From the NCBI GenBank assembly GCA_029834535.1, contig JAQMWT010000531.1:310001-374000 (forward strand): DNA of 64,000 bases, written 5' to 3'. The position numbers and the translations under genes were made by a program. This DNA comes from Chrysophaeum taylorii (Eukaryota > Sar > Pelagophyceae > Pelagomonadales > Pelagomonadaceae). The notes beneath the pieces are model-generated. The model ran no database searches and was not told the DNA's origin. It saw only the letters and a list, made by a program, of their open reading frames with translations. Numbering within the stretch: the stretch's first letter is position 1; every line of letters begins with the position of its first letter. Shown here piece by piece: positions 49,308-60,655 of the stretch.

Positions 49308-49850
49308 ATGAAGCTCGTCATCCAGCGCGTTTTGAGCGCGAATGTTCGCGTCGAGGAGACCGAGGTATCTTCGATCGGTCGCGGAGTCGTGGTGCTCGTG
49401 GGAATCGGGGAAGACGACACGGAGCTCGATGTCGATTGGTGCGTGTCGCGCATAACCAAGACGTCGCTGTGGCCCGAACATATTGGCGCGGATCCCGCGG
49501 AGGAAGGTAAGCCTTGGCAGCAGTCGGTGGCCTCAGCCCATCTTGATGTGTTGTGCGTGAGCCAGTTCACGCTGTGCGGGGTCCTCAAGAAGAAGAAGGG
49601 TGGTGTCTCGTTCCACCGCGCGATGCGTCCCGAAAGAGCCAAGGAGATGTACGAGACGCTGCTCCAGCGTGTGCGCACGGAGCTCCCGCAGTCCTCCAAG
49701 GTCGAGGACGGCGTCTTCGGGGCGAGAATGCACGTCTCGCTCGTTAACGACGGGCCGGTCACGCTCTCCCTCGACTCGAGAACGGGCAACGGCACGACGC
49801 CCGTGTCCCCCGGCACAGACCACTCGCGAGAGGGCGTGGATAATTTATAA
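49308..49850 (+). CDS. DTD1: D-aminoacyl-tRNA deacylase (DTD1)
   Basis: 180 residues. Removes D-amino acids (and Gly mischarged on tRNA-Ala) from tRNA, protecting translation. Begins MKLVIQRVLSANV and carries both active-site signatures: SQFTLCG (usual SQFTLYG) and NDGPVTL (NxPVT), with GVFGARMHVSL before the latter. An in-frame upstream ATG at 49275 would add 11 residues, but the family start is the one chosen. About 25 extra residues rich in Thr, Pro and Gly follow the domain. The usual adenosine-3' recognition residues could not be judged by eye. Confidence 0.9.
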   Translation: MKLVIQRVLSANVRVEETEVSSIGRGVVVLVGIGEDDTELDVDWCVSRITKTSLWPEHIGADPAEEGKPWQQSVASAHLDVLCVSQFTLCGVLKKKKGGVSFHRAMRPERAKEMYETLLQRVRTELPQSSKVEDGVFGARMHVSLVNDGPVTLSLDSRTGNGTTPVSPGTDHSREGVDNL

Positions 49851-50062
49851 CAATAAGGCGGGTGCATATTATTATTATGTGACGTCCGGGGCTTGTAGGC
49901 GGCGCTCGCTCGAGTCTAGTAGGGCGTGTGTCGGCAGGTAAGCGGCGGCGTTATCGTGACGCGTGCGACGAACGAGACGGCATGGGACCCCCGCAAGCAA
50001 CTTAAGTACTAGTAGTACAATACGGCGGCGGCGGCGTCGTGGAAGGAGGGGTGTTCGTTCGT

Positions 50063-51686
50063 TCACCACGTCGCAATCGTGACCTGTGGTGCCGCGAGTA
50101 TACTTAAAAGAAAGAAAAACCAAGAAGAAGCTTACGCCAGTGCAGGCGATTGCGAGGCCGAGGCCGATGAGGATAAAGATGATGTTGGTGAGGCGAATGA
50201 TGCGCGGGGCCTCCGGGACGAGCTGGAGGTGGATCGCCAGGGGGTAGACAAAGGCGAGGGGAATTCCGAGGAGACCCCCGACTAAGGCCACGAGCTTGTC
50301 GAGGCTGTGGACTTCGAATATCGAGACCGCCGAGAGGCCGAGAACCAAAAAGGCCCGCGCGATGTTCCCCTCGAGGCGGCGCTTGCCGGGGTGCGTCTTT
50401 TCGTCGTCGATCGAGGAGATGCGCTCGTAAGAATCAGACGACGACGGTCTGTTCGCGAGGTGGCGACGATGGAGGCTCTCGAGCTTGTGGACAGCGCTTT
50501 TTAATATCTGGATCGCCGGGAAGAGCTGAAGGGGGAAGGTGAACACGACGGCGACGAGGTAGGCGAGCTGCACCGAGGCCTTCCAGTTGCCGTCGGGGAG
50601 GTTGACGGTGAGGACGGTCTCGGTGCGGTCGCCGTAGGCGGCCCAGTTAACAATGCCGAACATTATGTAGACGAGGACGATGCCGCCGGCCGTCTTGAGG
50701 TACAAGGGCGCGAAGTCCTTCTGAAGGTCGTCGCGGACGGCTTCTTGGAGCGGGACGACGAGGGCCGCCGAGCCCTCGTAAATAAACGCCGAGGTGCCTA
50801 TGAACAAGTAGAACGCGTTCGGGTTGAACAAGGGAAGCGGCTGCGCTTCGTGTGACACCTTCAACGACGCGAAGGACGTCAGGACGAGGAGCGAGTACAG
50901 GATCAGCACGTTGGCGGCGAGGTTCGTGTACGCGAAGTTCTGAACGTTCCGGACGCAGCTCAAAGGCGCGTACGCGAGGACCTGAACGAGACAAAAGAGA
51001 GCGAGCGACGGCGGCGGCCGGTCTGGAAAGGCAAACGCGAACAGCTGCCGCGCGTTGGTCGCCACGAAGACGAAATAGGTCAAACAGATCCCGCATTGCT
51101 GCGCGACGATGGTCACGCGCACGATGGCGGTCCCTCGCTTGCCGTAAGCTCGCCCCATGAGAGCCGCGTACGACTTCCGGCCCTTGCGCCACGACTCTAA
51201 AAGCCGCATCGCGGCTGTCCCAAACAGCGTGTAGGAGAGCAGCAGCATCGCAAACGAAAACACGAGCCCGCCTTCCTGGAACCCCTTGGGCATGTAGAGG
51301 ACGGCGGGCCCGACGGCCGACCGGATCGACGCGAAAAACGCCTCCATCAAAGTGAAGCCCGACCGCCGCGCCAACGGCTCGTGAGGGCCCTCGCGTCGAG
51401 TCGCAACCGCCCGCTCGGCCTCCTCGAGCCACGACGGCAGCCGCGGCCGTCGCATCTCCATGCCCTCCTCGTCGACTTCATCTTCCTCCTCGAGACCCCT
51501 GGCAGCGAGGACGGCCACGTGGAGACGCGACGAGATAATTATCCCAGCGCCTGACACCTCGTCGCGTCGCTGCAGCGCGGCGCGGTGTTGGATCCCGATC
51601 TCGCGCGCGCGCGATGCGAGGTCCTCGACGTTGCTCCCGGCGGCAAATGTGTGCGCATAACCTCCAGAGCTGACCTGCTGCGCCAT
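50063..51686 (-). CDS. Amino acid/auxin permease (AAAP family) transporter
   Basis: Two exons, 51686-50136 and 50083-50063. A 52-nt intron (donor GTAAGC, acceptor CCACAG) precedes a last exon of six codons, giving an end LAIACTG-VTIATW. Without splicing the frame would run to 49875 with a low-complexity Arg-rich tail, which is unlike the family. 523 residues. After a hydrophilic N-terminus of about 120 residues come some eleven membrane helices, starting with MEAFFASIRSAVGPAVLYMPKGF, the AAAP signature of helix 1, and including AFIYEGSAALVVPLQEAV (helix 6 region). Secondary transporter of amino acids at the plasma or vacuole membrane; substrate unknown. Confidence 0.8.
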
Positions 51687-54158
51687 GGCGAAAACTAGAA
51701 AAAAACTCTAGTATTTTGACGAGCTAGAGCGACCTCGCAAAGCTCTCTGCAACCCCCCTTTTTCCAGCACTAGCTGTTTGAGCATCAAACAAACCAAACC
51801 CACCCACATCCTTCATGCTCCCCCCACACACCCCCCTCTTAGCAGTCGACATTTACAGACAAACAAATGGGCGACCCCGCCTTCCCTCGCGTCCTTACCC
51901 CAAAAACCTTGAACCGCGTCAACGCACTCACCACAGTCGCTCGACTCCCGCCCGCCAATCTAATAAGCTGCTTTTTTTTATTCAGCGCACGCTCCGCCCT
52001 TTGGTTTATTATTATTAACCTTTGAGTTGACTCCTAAACCCCTGAGCCGGACACCTTCGCCATTCTCTCACGTCTCCGCACAACCCATAGCCCCTCGACG
52101 CCCGTGCCACCCCTTTAGCAGTCGACTTTAAAAAACCCTTCCGTCTCTAACCACTCTCCTCGCTGTCCCCCATTCTCAGCAGAGCAGACGCCACCCTGTG
52201 CGCTGCAGCAGACGCCGCCCTGCGCACTGCTCGCTGCTGCACAAGTCTTGTTTCTTCGGTTTTGTGGCACAACCATGACATGAAAACTTTTACTACAGCG
52301 AAGTACAGCCATTGCCAAGCGCGCTTGACAGACCATACAGCCTATATAGACAAGACTTCCAAGCAGCCCTTACCAATAATTAGACGCGGCCGTCGCCACC
52401 TGCTCACGGTCGCAGGGGATTTGGCACTCTGCTACCCCACAATCCGCGTTTTTGACTCTCTGCTCCACACTCATCGCCGCCAACCTGCCTGCGCTGTATC
52501 GCATGGCACTTCCACCTCTTCGCAAGGGGCTCGGTGCACGCTCGCAAGTCGACGTCACCTTCACCGCCTTGTTGGGCGCTGCCTGCAAGCCTCTTTCGGT
52601 TATGCTTTTTCGGACGGTCTCGCTTGGCGGGACCATCATGGTCCCCAGTTTCTGCGATGCCCTGGCGCCCACCTTGCGTGCCGGGCCATTCGATGAAGCC
52701 CGCAGCACGATGGGTTATTACACCGGCAGACACCATCCTCTGCTGGCGATGGCCATCGGTGGAGTACGGGAGCGCCCGAGCGAAGAGGTCGCAGCTCTCT
52801 CGGCGCCGTAACGGCCGTTGCACCGCTCGCGGCGCCAGCCAAGGCCGCTCATGTCGATGTCACGCGCCGGGCGCCTTTCGCCAAGGTCCAGTTCGCGGTC
52901 ACGCGGCAGCGCGAGTCGGCGCGCGGGGCTCAGCTCAAGATAGACCCTGGGCCTGGGGCCCTTCTCTCGAATGACCTGCGACGTATGTCCTACGAGTGCG
53001 TCGACAAGATGCCGATGGTTTGGGTCGGCTCCTGGCCTAGGCGCCTACGCTGACTTTGCAGTTTTCCCGAATCGAATCTCCCGGAGGGAGGCCGCTGCCA
53101 GTTGCGTGGGGTTTCAATCCCCTGGTTGCGCGCCACACATGCATGTACTTGGGTCCTTGGCACGAACAGTCTTACGCTCGATCGATCCTCTGGCCACAGC
53201 CTGCTCACTGAGGTGCTCCAAGGAGTCGGGATCCAAGACGAGCTCGAAGTTTTCCGCCCGATTCTTCGATGTGCCCCTTTTTGCGCGCTAGGTACAACCA
53301 TCCATGCGATGATGGCGCTTAAAGAAGACGCCGGCGTACCCGGCCGAGTAGGCTCATCGAGGGACGTACGCCTGCCAGTTTGGTGCCGTTTTGGCGTCGA
53401 GACTTAGCTTTGTTGTGACAGACAGCCGTTTCCAGTCGACCGCCAAAAAAAGCAGACAGGCAAGGTAGGGAGTACGTAACGCATGCGAAGGACGCCGACT
53501 AAAGTTTTTGTGGCACCACGCCCACGAGCGTCTATCGTAAGTGATTCGCTCATTTTGAAGAGGTTCGCAGCCTCGTCCTCTGTAGCAACCACGAGAAAGG
53601 CAGCAGTGGGCGCCGCCTGATCCGCAGAGCTCTTTTTCAAATTTTTACTCGAACAAAACGAGTGCGACTTATTAGCCTCCAGCTCCGTACGTGACGGGCG
53701 TACTCCCGTTTGCTGGTGCATGAGCGGGGAGTGTTTCATATGCACCAGGCGTTCCGCGAGCGGCTTCATGTCAACCAAACGACTGCCGAGCCACGCTGCG
53801 CGTGCTCGCGGCCGTGGTGCCGCTTCTGGGGCAGGGGGGGTGGGGTGATAATTGCGGCAACTAAGCTGGCCCTGCCTCGCCTAACTCGCCACTTGTAAAT
53901 GCTACGTGAGGCTGCCCAGCCTCCGAGGATGAACCCGCTTTCTGCTCCTCTGCGCAAGGGAAATCGTCGCCGCCAGTAGTGAGCCAGAAGAAGCTGCCAG
54001 CATACTATCCGTCACCCTTGCCTCGGTTACCATGAGTTCGGGTAGCGGGCGTCGGCAAATACCAGGGTGGATCTTGTCGTACACGCTGATTACCCCTCCA
54101 CCCCCCCTTCGTCACATTCCTGCTAGAAACCTTGTAAACGCGAAGAAGGATTCGTAAC
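51687..54158. other. 2.5-kb gene-poor, repeat-bearing stretch
   Basis: No gene supported. TTAGCAGTCGAC occurs twice (about 51840 and 52118). The block TTAACCTTTGAGTTGACTC at 52016 is a diverged copy of one at 3533, so this stretch belongs to the same dispersed family as the left arm. Frames up to 145 codons exist on both strands without recognisable domains. Confidence 0.5.
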
Positions 54159-54941
54159 ATGTGGAGCGCATCGCAGCTGGAGCGGGCAAAAAAGAACAGG
54201 GAGGCCGCAAAGCGGAAGCTCGAGGCGAAGCGTAGGCTCGAGACGAATCAGGTGACGCCCTCGAAGAAGAAAAAGAAGAAGATGACGACGACGACGACAA
54301 CGAAGAATGTGGAGGAGTTGCCGGAGCGGATCTACGTCAACAGGTCGCCGGTGATGATCCTGTGGGGCGCAGTGTGTGGTCAGCGCGCTTACAACCTGAA
54401 CTGGGAGGAGGCCGTGTCGGTGAGCGCAGCGGCGGCGTCGCGGATCGCGAAAATGAAGGGCGCGTCGCTCGGGCTGATGTCGGGTCCTCCGAAAGCACCG
54501 AGCGAGGGTCTCGGGGTGCTGGGCGTTGTCGTGGGGACGAGCTGCGAGTCGGAGGTGGATGACGTTCGCGGTGTCGACGCCGAGGGCAAGGTGGTACAGC
54601 CGGAGCGTGCCGAGGCTGGTCTTGTAAGGAAGTTTGGGGAGAACGTTTACCAACCTCTGAAACGGGCGATGGCGAGGGCTGCGGGGACGCAGGTGCCCGA
54701 GGCCCTGCGGTCGGGGAACGGCCAGCTCATCTACGACCTCTACTGCCGGTTTCGACCCGATGTCCCCAAGGGCCGCGCCGGGTGGGCGGCCGGCGGGAGC
54801 TTTGTGACGGCGAACCTCCTCGAGCTAATCGGGGAGAATGTCCACGACGACGACGACGACGACGACAAGGTGGTGTCGTCACCTCCTCGTCAGAGTTTGC
54901 CGTCGTCGTCATCTACGTTGGCGGCGGGAAAAAAAGAATGA
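54159..54941 (+). CDS. Conserved-looking protein of unknown function
   Basis: 260 residues. Begins with a basic helix (MWSASQLERAKKNREAAKRK), then a poly-Lys/Thr linker. A folded core starts at YVNRSPVMILWGAVCGQRAY, followed by Ala-rich helices (EEAVSVSAAAASRIAKMKG), a beta segment, and an acidic poly-Asp tail. The 'RSPVM-LW--V--R' start of the core, followed by an Ala-rich helix and a Lys-Gly, resembles uncharacterised plant and fungal proteins, but I cannot name the family or role. It is convergent with the Sec10-like gene; 84 bp separate the stops. Confidence 0.55.
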   Translation: MWSASQLERAKKNREAAKRKLEAKRRLETNQVTPSKKKKKKMTTTTTTKNVEELPERIYVNRSPVMILWGAVCGQRAYNLNWEEAVSVSAAAASRIAKMKGASLGLMSGPPKAPSEGLGVLGVVVGTSCESEVDDVRGVDAEGKVVQPERAEAGLVRKFGENVYQPLKRAMARAAGTQVPEALRSGNGQLIYDLYCRFRPDVPKGRAGWAAGGSFVTANLLELIGENVHDDDDDDDKVVSSPPRQSLPSSSSTLAAGKKE

Positions 54942-54950
54942 GGCCTGCTC

Positions 54951-54988
<38 letters not shown>

Positions 54989-54989
54989 G
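54951..54989. repeat. CAA trinucleotide repeat
   Basis: (CAA)n run of about 13 units, just after the stop codon at 54941, probably in the 3' UTR. Confidence 0.85.
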
Positions 54990-55025
54990 AAAAACGTTGT
55001 TGTTGATGATGAGAGGCGGAGGGAG

Positions 55026-57767
55026 CTAGACCGCCGTGGGCTGGAGGTGAAGGTCGTCGAAGAGGGCGTCGACCCAGGCCTTTCTAGAACCGGTGCGGGT
55101 CCAGGCGTCGGCGCGGCGGAGGATGGTGGTCTCGAGGCTGTCGCGGTCGGAGAAGTTGGCCTTGTCGTCGAGGACGAGTCTCCGGAGGTCGGGCTGGTCT
55201 ATTTTGAGGAGGACGAGGTTTTCCCGGAGCTCGAGGAGGCGGGAGTCGGTGGTGGTGCAGCCGAGGGTGGCGAGGGCCTTGCGGAGCTCGTCGACGTCCC
55301 TCGCGAAAACAAAGGCGCCCGTCGTAGTTATTTTGAAGGCGTCGACGTGGGCGAGGAAGACGGTGTAGACGGTCTGGGCGAGGGCGAGGCGCCAGCGGGC
55401 GTGGAGGGTGGCGGCGATTTCTCTGGCGCGGTCGACGTCGGGGTCGGTATGTCGCGAGGTGGAGGTGGGTCTGACGAGGATCGAGGCGACGACCCTGGCG
55501 TGGGCCTCGAGGGTCAGGCAGAGGTCGGCCGCGGCCCTGGTGGGCGTAAGTTTGTCGGGCTCGGAGCGGGAGGCGTAGTCGTGCTTTGATCCGAGGGCGT
55601 GGAGCTTGGCGCGGAGGAGGTCGGCCTCCTTGGTGGCGGCGAGGCGGAGGGCATCGCCGAGGTCGACGCGGAGGGCGGCGCTCTGGCCCTCGCGGTGGGC
55701 GAGGTCGTCGCCGGCGTGGGTTCCCTCGCGCGAACGCCAGCGGCCCTCGGCGTCGAGGGCGGCGAGGACGACGTCGAAGAAGGCGCGGGGGGGGGCGCCG
55801 CGCGGCTCGTCGTCGGAACCGGGTTTCGCGGCGGCCGAGCGCGCGAAGAGAGAGCGTTTTTCGTCCGAAGCGTGGTCGAGGTCGGCGACGCGTGCTGCCG
55901 CGGCGCGCGCGGCCGGGCGGAGGACGACGTCGTAGGCGAAGCGGCGCGCGCGCTGGGAGAGTTCGGCGAGGAGTTCGTCGGCCGTCCCGGCAGAGCGCGA
56001 ATGTTGTTTCGACGGCTTGAGGACGTGGACGACGTCGTCGGCGCTCTTCTGGAGGACGGCGAGAACCTGGGCGCGGGGGAGTTCGGGGTCGTCGGCGCTC
56101 CCGACGAGAGGCAAGACGGCGGCGGCGCGGGCGCGGGCGCGCGCGAGGGCGTCGAGCGCGGCGTCGAACGTCGACGATTGGAGCGGGCCGCGAAGGAGCG
56201 CCGCGAGGGACGCGTCGCGGGAAACGGGCCGCGACGCCGCCGCGAGGGCCGCGTCGAGCCAGTCGAGCTCGCGTCGGACGTACCCGCGGCGCGCGGCCTC
56301 GAGGACGGCGTCGAGGGCCGCGCCGATCTCTCTGCGCGCGGCCGTCGCGAGGTCGTCGTCTTCCGAATCGTCCGCGTCTTCGCCCTCCGACGCGACCGCG
56401 GTCTCGTCGTCTTCGGGCGCGGCGAAGAGGGGCCGCGGGACCACCACCACCCGGCGCGTACCTCCCCGGCGGGTTGCCACGTCCCGCACGCGGCGGTCGA
56501 GGGCGCGCCGGAGGGCCGCGACCGCGACGCACACTCTCGCGGTCGCGTCGAGGTGAGCGCACGGCGGCGGCTCCCGGTCGGCGTCGTCGGCGTCCTCGTA
56601 GTCTGCCGCCGCCAGGACCTCGAGGATCCGGTCGCGAAGCCCGAGGTCGGGGTCGTCGACCACGCCGCGCACGAGGCCGCGGACGATGTGGCGCGCGTCG
56701 ACGACGCGGTGCTCGGGAGCCGCGTTCCTGCCGTGAGAGCTCTCGAGGTACGCGCGGAGGGCGGTCCCGAGCTCGCCGTCGCGGATGCCGTCTCCGCACA
56801 GCACGGTCCGCGCGGCCAATATCGCCGACCGGAAGGCCGCCTCGGTCGAGCGCCTGGACGCGTCCTGCGAGGCTCCGCCCGCCCTCTGCCAGCGCGCGAC
56901 GGCGCGCCGCGCGACCGCGATCGGCCACGCGTCGTCGAGCCAACCCTTGTGGTGGTGGTGCCGGCGCCGGAGCGTCGCGAGGGCCTCGGCCGCCGACACG
57001 AGGGCTGCCTCGTCCCGCGTCCGGAACTGGCCCTCCCCTCGCTCGTCCTCCTCCCGCAGCGCCGCCGCGAACAGCAGCTTTTCGGCGAGCTGGCGCTCGA
57101 GGCGCTCCGCGCGCCGCTCGACGGCCGCCGTTTTCCGCGCGTCGTCCACGCCCGACGCGACCTCCAGCAGCAACCCGACGCGCTCGGCCTGGGCCGCGAG
57201 CTTCTCGGGCTCCACCGGGACATCCTCGCCCGCGGCGGCGTCCCAGTCGCGCAAGAGCGATTCCGCCAACTCCGTCTCGCGCACCTTGGCGTCGGCGAGT
57301 GCGATCCGCGCCCCCGCCTCCAGCGCCGGCCAGGCCGCGCTCTCGAACCGCGCCTGCAGCTCGCGCGCGGCCGCGCTCCGCCGCGCCGCCATGGCCCGCG
57401 CCGTCTTCAACTCCTTGCGTGCCGCGAGAGCTTCCGATCGCGCCTCGCGCGCCGCCTCCGCCGCGACCGCGTCCAGCGCCTCGGCGTTTTCCCGCAACGC
57501 CGCCGCTGCCGCCTCCCGGTCACCCAACTTCACCTGCAGCAGCTGCCGCGACGCCCGACGCAGCTTGCACGCCCGCTGCTCCATCAACGCCTCCTTCGTC
57601 GTCACCTTATCGTTCGGACCACCCACCTCCTGGAGGGCGGCGTACAGTCGCTGCAGCTCGTCCACCTCCTCGAGACGCAGCCAGTCCCGGCACGCGGCGA
57701 ACACCTCGGCGCTCAGCTCGGGCACCCGCACCGACGTCGACGACGACTCCATCGTCGCCCTCCCCAT
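55026..57767 (-). CDS. Sec10-like exocyst subunit (CATCHR tethering protein)
   Basis: 913 residues, almost wholly helical, Ala/Arg/Asp-rich. N-terminal coiled coil (about 60-160), then long helical bundles without Cys or membrane spans. The C-terminus has the feature that suggests Sec10/EXOC5: GAFVFARDVDELRKALATLG, followed by a helix and LVLLKIDQPDLRRLV, which aligns with the Sec10 end (G-L----DL--Y-----F, then NLL-V-PE-L). As a CATCHR protein it would tether secretory vesicles to the plasma membrane. Length exceeds human EXOC5 (about 700). Another CATCHR subunit is possible. MGRATMESSS starts at 57767; a second Met lies five codons later. Confidence 0.5.
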   Translation of the reverse strand: MGRATMESSSTSVRVPELSAEVFAACRDWLRLEEVDELQRLYAALQEVGGPNDKVTTKEALMEQRACKLRRASRQLLQVKLGDREAAAAALRENAEALDAVAAEAAREARSEALAARKELKTARAMAARRSAAARELQARFESAAWPALEAGARIALADAKVRETELAESLLRDWDAAAGEDVPVEPEKLAAQAERVGLLLEVASGVDDARKTAAVERRAERLERQLAEKLLFAAALREEDERGEGQFRTRDEAALVSAAEALATLRRRHHHHKGWLDDAWPIAVARRAVARWQRAGGASQDASRRSTEAAFRSAILAARTVLCGDGIRDGELGTALRAYLESSHGRNAAPEHRVVDARHIVRGLVRGVVDDPDLGLRDRILEVLAAADYEDADDADREPPPCAHLDATARVCVAVAALRRALDRRVRDVATRRGGTRRVVVVPRPLFAAPEDDETAVASEGEDADDSEDDDLATAARREIGAALDAVLEAARRGYVRRELDWLDAALAAASRPVSRDASLAALLRGPLQSSTFDAALDALARARARAAAVLPLVGSADDPELPRAQVLAVLQKSADDVVHVLKPSKQHSRSAGTADELLAELSQRARRFAYDVVLRPAARAAAARVADLDHASDEKRSLFARSAAAKPGSDDEPRGAPPRAFFDVVLAALDAEGRWRSREGTHAGDDLAHREGQSAALRVDLGDALRLAATKEADLLRAKLHALGSKHDYASRSEPDKLTPTRAAADLCLTLEAHARVVASILVRPTSTSRHTDPDVDRAREIAATLHARWRLALAQTVYTVFLAHVDAFKITTTGAFVFARDVDELRKALATLGCTTTDSRLLELRENLVLLKIDQPDLRRLVLDDKANFSDRDSLETTILRRADAWTRTGSRKAWVDALFDDLHLQPTAV

Positions 57768-60469
57768 AATCCCTGACTGACGCGAATATCAATTATTGAA
57801 TATATTACCCTCCCCACCCATCACTTTCCTTCCCTTCCTGACCTGCTGGAGGGGAATTCCAAGTCCGTCGCGTGCAGCAAGGGGATATTAATATCCCCGT
57901 ATTTCTTTCTTTCTTTCTTCTTTAGATTCTTCTTCCTGATGATGAGAGGCCATCCATCCATTTATCAATAGGGAGGTCGCCTCTGCGCCCGATTGCGTGC
58001 GGTATGCCGCGCTTTGAGCCACATGCCCTAGACCACGCCGCGGGTCTGCGCACGCGCTCGCCCCCCATCGTTGTAGCGTACGCTGCTGCCACCCGTATCG
58101 TCGGCTTCGCGACACACACGGCGCGCGTATCGTCCAAGTCGAACAACTGCGGACTTACCTTGCGGCTCGATGCACTAAACTGCCGCACGTACGGACCGCC
58201 GTCATAACTGAGTCATCATTCCAAGTCAGGCAAGATGAGGCTATGCGACAGACCGGAGGATGCAGTCGCGCCAACGCCTGGTGCGCAAGCCTTCGGTGAT
58301 GGACTCGATAAACTCGGGTATCTCGTGCTTGACACGCTCGTGCGAGGCCCACAACCGGAAGCGCGCATTTGGGAAGAGCTCGAACTGAGCGATGTGGTAG
58401 CCCGCGCTACCGAAACAGCTCGTCTTCGCCATCCAAAAAGCCGACTCGGCGCATGAGGAGCATCTGGCCCGCGACTTCGCGCGAAGCCGCCGCTTCGACG
58501 GCAGTGTCTTGTATAAACTTGACACGACACCTTGAGCCAACTCGTCGGCTTGGGGGCTCGCGGGCTATCGTCGCGTTTTTTTCGGCTGTGGTCGTGGTCC
58601 TTCTGGCGTTCGGGCATCGAGACTTTGATCGTCTGCCTCACCGCACCCGGAGATATCCCAGAAGGCGTAGTGGTTGTTGTTCCTTGAAGTTCGCAAGCCC
58701 CACCTCTCCGCCGCGCCACCTTGTGCTAGTGCTGCTGCCTCACGAGTTTTGCGACGGTCAACCGCGACTCGGCCACTATCTGAGTGCGCTCGTGGGCTAC
58801 TTGATGAGATAGAGCCTCTCGCCACCATTTCCAGCTCGACCGCCGCTCCGAGCTCGTCCAGCTGCTCGCGATCGTCCACCACCACGGACTGACCCTCGCG
58901 TACGCCTCCTCGTCTCTGTCCATAGCGAGCGACAGTTTGTCCTTCGCGCCGCCCGTGCCGTGAAATTTCCCCGTGCAGTGACAATTTCAGGTGGTGTTCT
59001 TCCGGAACGATAGGAGCGCAGAGGCGCTGACGCCGTCGGTGGTGATGCGCTTCTCGAGGCGACACCCACCGTTTCGCGACTCGCGCTTGCGTACACCCTT
59101 TGAAGAGGAGAAAGAAGAAGCCCTAAGAAGTCCACGTCGACCAATTGTCTGAGCCTCTTATTCTCGTGATGCGTCCTTTGATTGCTTTATCTTGAGCCGC
59201 GTGAGTGTCGCCACGAAGTAGTCAATGATGACCGGCCCGGCGCCAAGGGCTGATGCTTGAAGTGTCTGGCCGTTGGCTACGGGGACGTCGTATCGTGGAG
59301 CGCACGCTTCTTCTTAAACCAACTTTCCGACGTGTTGCGGACCTCCTCGTAGCCGCGCTGGATGATGTACGCGTCTTCAAAAGGCGGAGTGTACTTTGCT
59401 TGGACTTCGTTGCTTTCCCAAATTTTGAGCCAGACGCGTCGTTGCGGCGAGAGACGGCAGAGGCCCTTAAAAAGTTCATGGAGATGCGCATCGCCGCCAC
59501 AATGATGTGTGGTGGTACAAAGGACGGGCGGACGTAGCCCCGTTCTCCCTTCGTACGGAAATCGTAAACATCACAACGAGAAAGTCGCGCGGAGATCGAT
59601 GTGTACGATGATGACCAGGCTGCGGCGCGACGGGAACAGTCAACGATCGCAAAGCCTCAACTCCGCCGCCTTCTTCACCGCCGCGATCCTGTGCAAGTCA
59701 AAGCAACTTACACGAGATTGATGCTAACACGATGCTGCGGATGTAAGAGCCGGGAAGGACGCGCAGCGCAAAACCATACCTCGACGCGAGAATCGCGCGT
59801 TGCGGGCGGAAGGCGATGACGCTGCATTTGCGAAAGCGACAAAGGACGCGCAGCGCAATGCCACGACTCGAAGCGCGCGACACTACGTCGGGAGCGGCTG
59901 TCAAGAAAATCTCGGGGTGCCAGCCAGAGGGCTCACGCCAACAATGCCAAAACTCGAACCAAAGGCACTCGTCCTTTTTCCTCAGCCGTTGGTCGGACTT
60001 TGTCCGCTGGCACCGCGAGGACCATACCCTGCAGGGTAAGTTTGGATAGCCACTTATAAGCAGAATGCTGCCTTCGACGAAGGAAGACATCAAGGAGAAC
60101 AAGAGGGGCTTTGACGGCCCTATCGCTTGGGGGAATTGGGCGCTCGAGTCGGCGTCGGCGTCGATTGCGTCCGTCCTCAACGTTCTGTTGCCGTACCCAA
60201 CGGACGAGTCCGTCGCGGAAACGCGGAGAAAACTTGAGGCCGAGGATCGGCCGATTGATCCCATGACTGGCGCGGCCTACGCCCGTCCGGCGTAGGGGCT
60301 TGGTCCTAACTTGCACTTTGTACATATTTCCAACGAGGCCGACCTAGACCTCCTTTTATTCTTCTCTACATATAAGTGCCATTTGACGCAGCGCACGATG
60401 CTCGTGTTGAGAGGGAGAGAGCGGATTTCCCACAATAGCACGTCGCGACGGTTAAGAGAGCTCAAAGGC

Positions 60470-60575
60470 CCTAGCATCGTTTTCCGGCACTAGCGAGAAA
60501 CCCTCATTTAGACCGAGTGGGCGCGGGCAGCCTCCCTCCAAATTCCGCCTGCCCCCCGGATCGGCGATGACCCAG
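60470..60575. repeat. Dispersed repeat, copy near right end
   Basis: Diverged partner of 1490-1770: shares GGCCCTAGC, GCGAGAAACCCT and CGCCTGCCCCCCGGATCGGC in the same order, but more closely spaced. Confidence 0.35.
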
Positions 60576-60590
60576 ATTTAGCCGGGCGGG

Positions 60591-60655
60591 TGCCGCCCCG
60601 CTCCGCCTTCCGGGTACCTGCCGCCCCGCTCCGCCTTCCGGGTACCTGCCGCCCG
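60591..60655. repeat. 28-bp tandem repeat
   Basis: Two perfect 28-bp units starting TGCCGCCCCGCTCCGCCTTC at 60591 and 60619, then a partial third (TGCCGCCC at 60647). Confidence 0.9.

Noticed and set aside
49875-50062. Arg-rich C-terminal extension of the amino-acid permease
   Set aside because: A 52-nt intron with good sites gives the family-like short end; the extension is what results if the intron is ignored.
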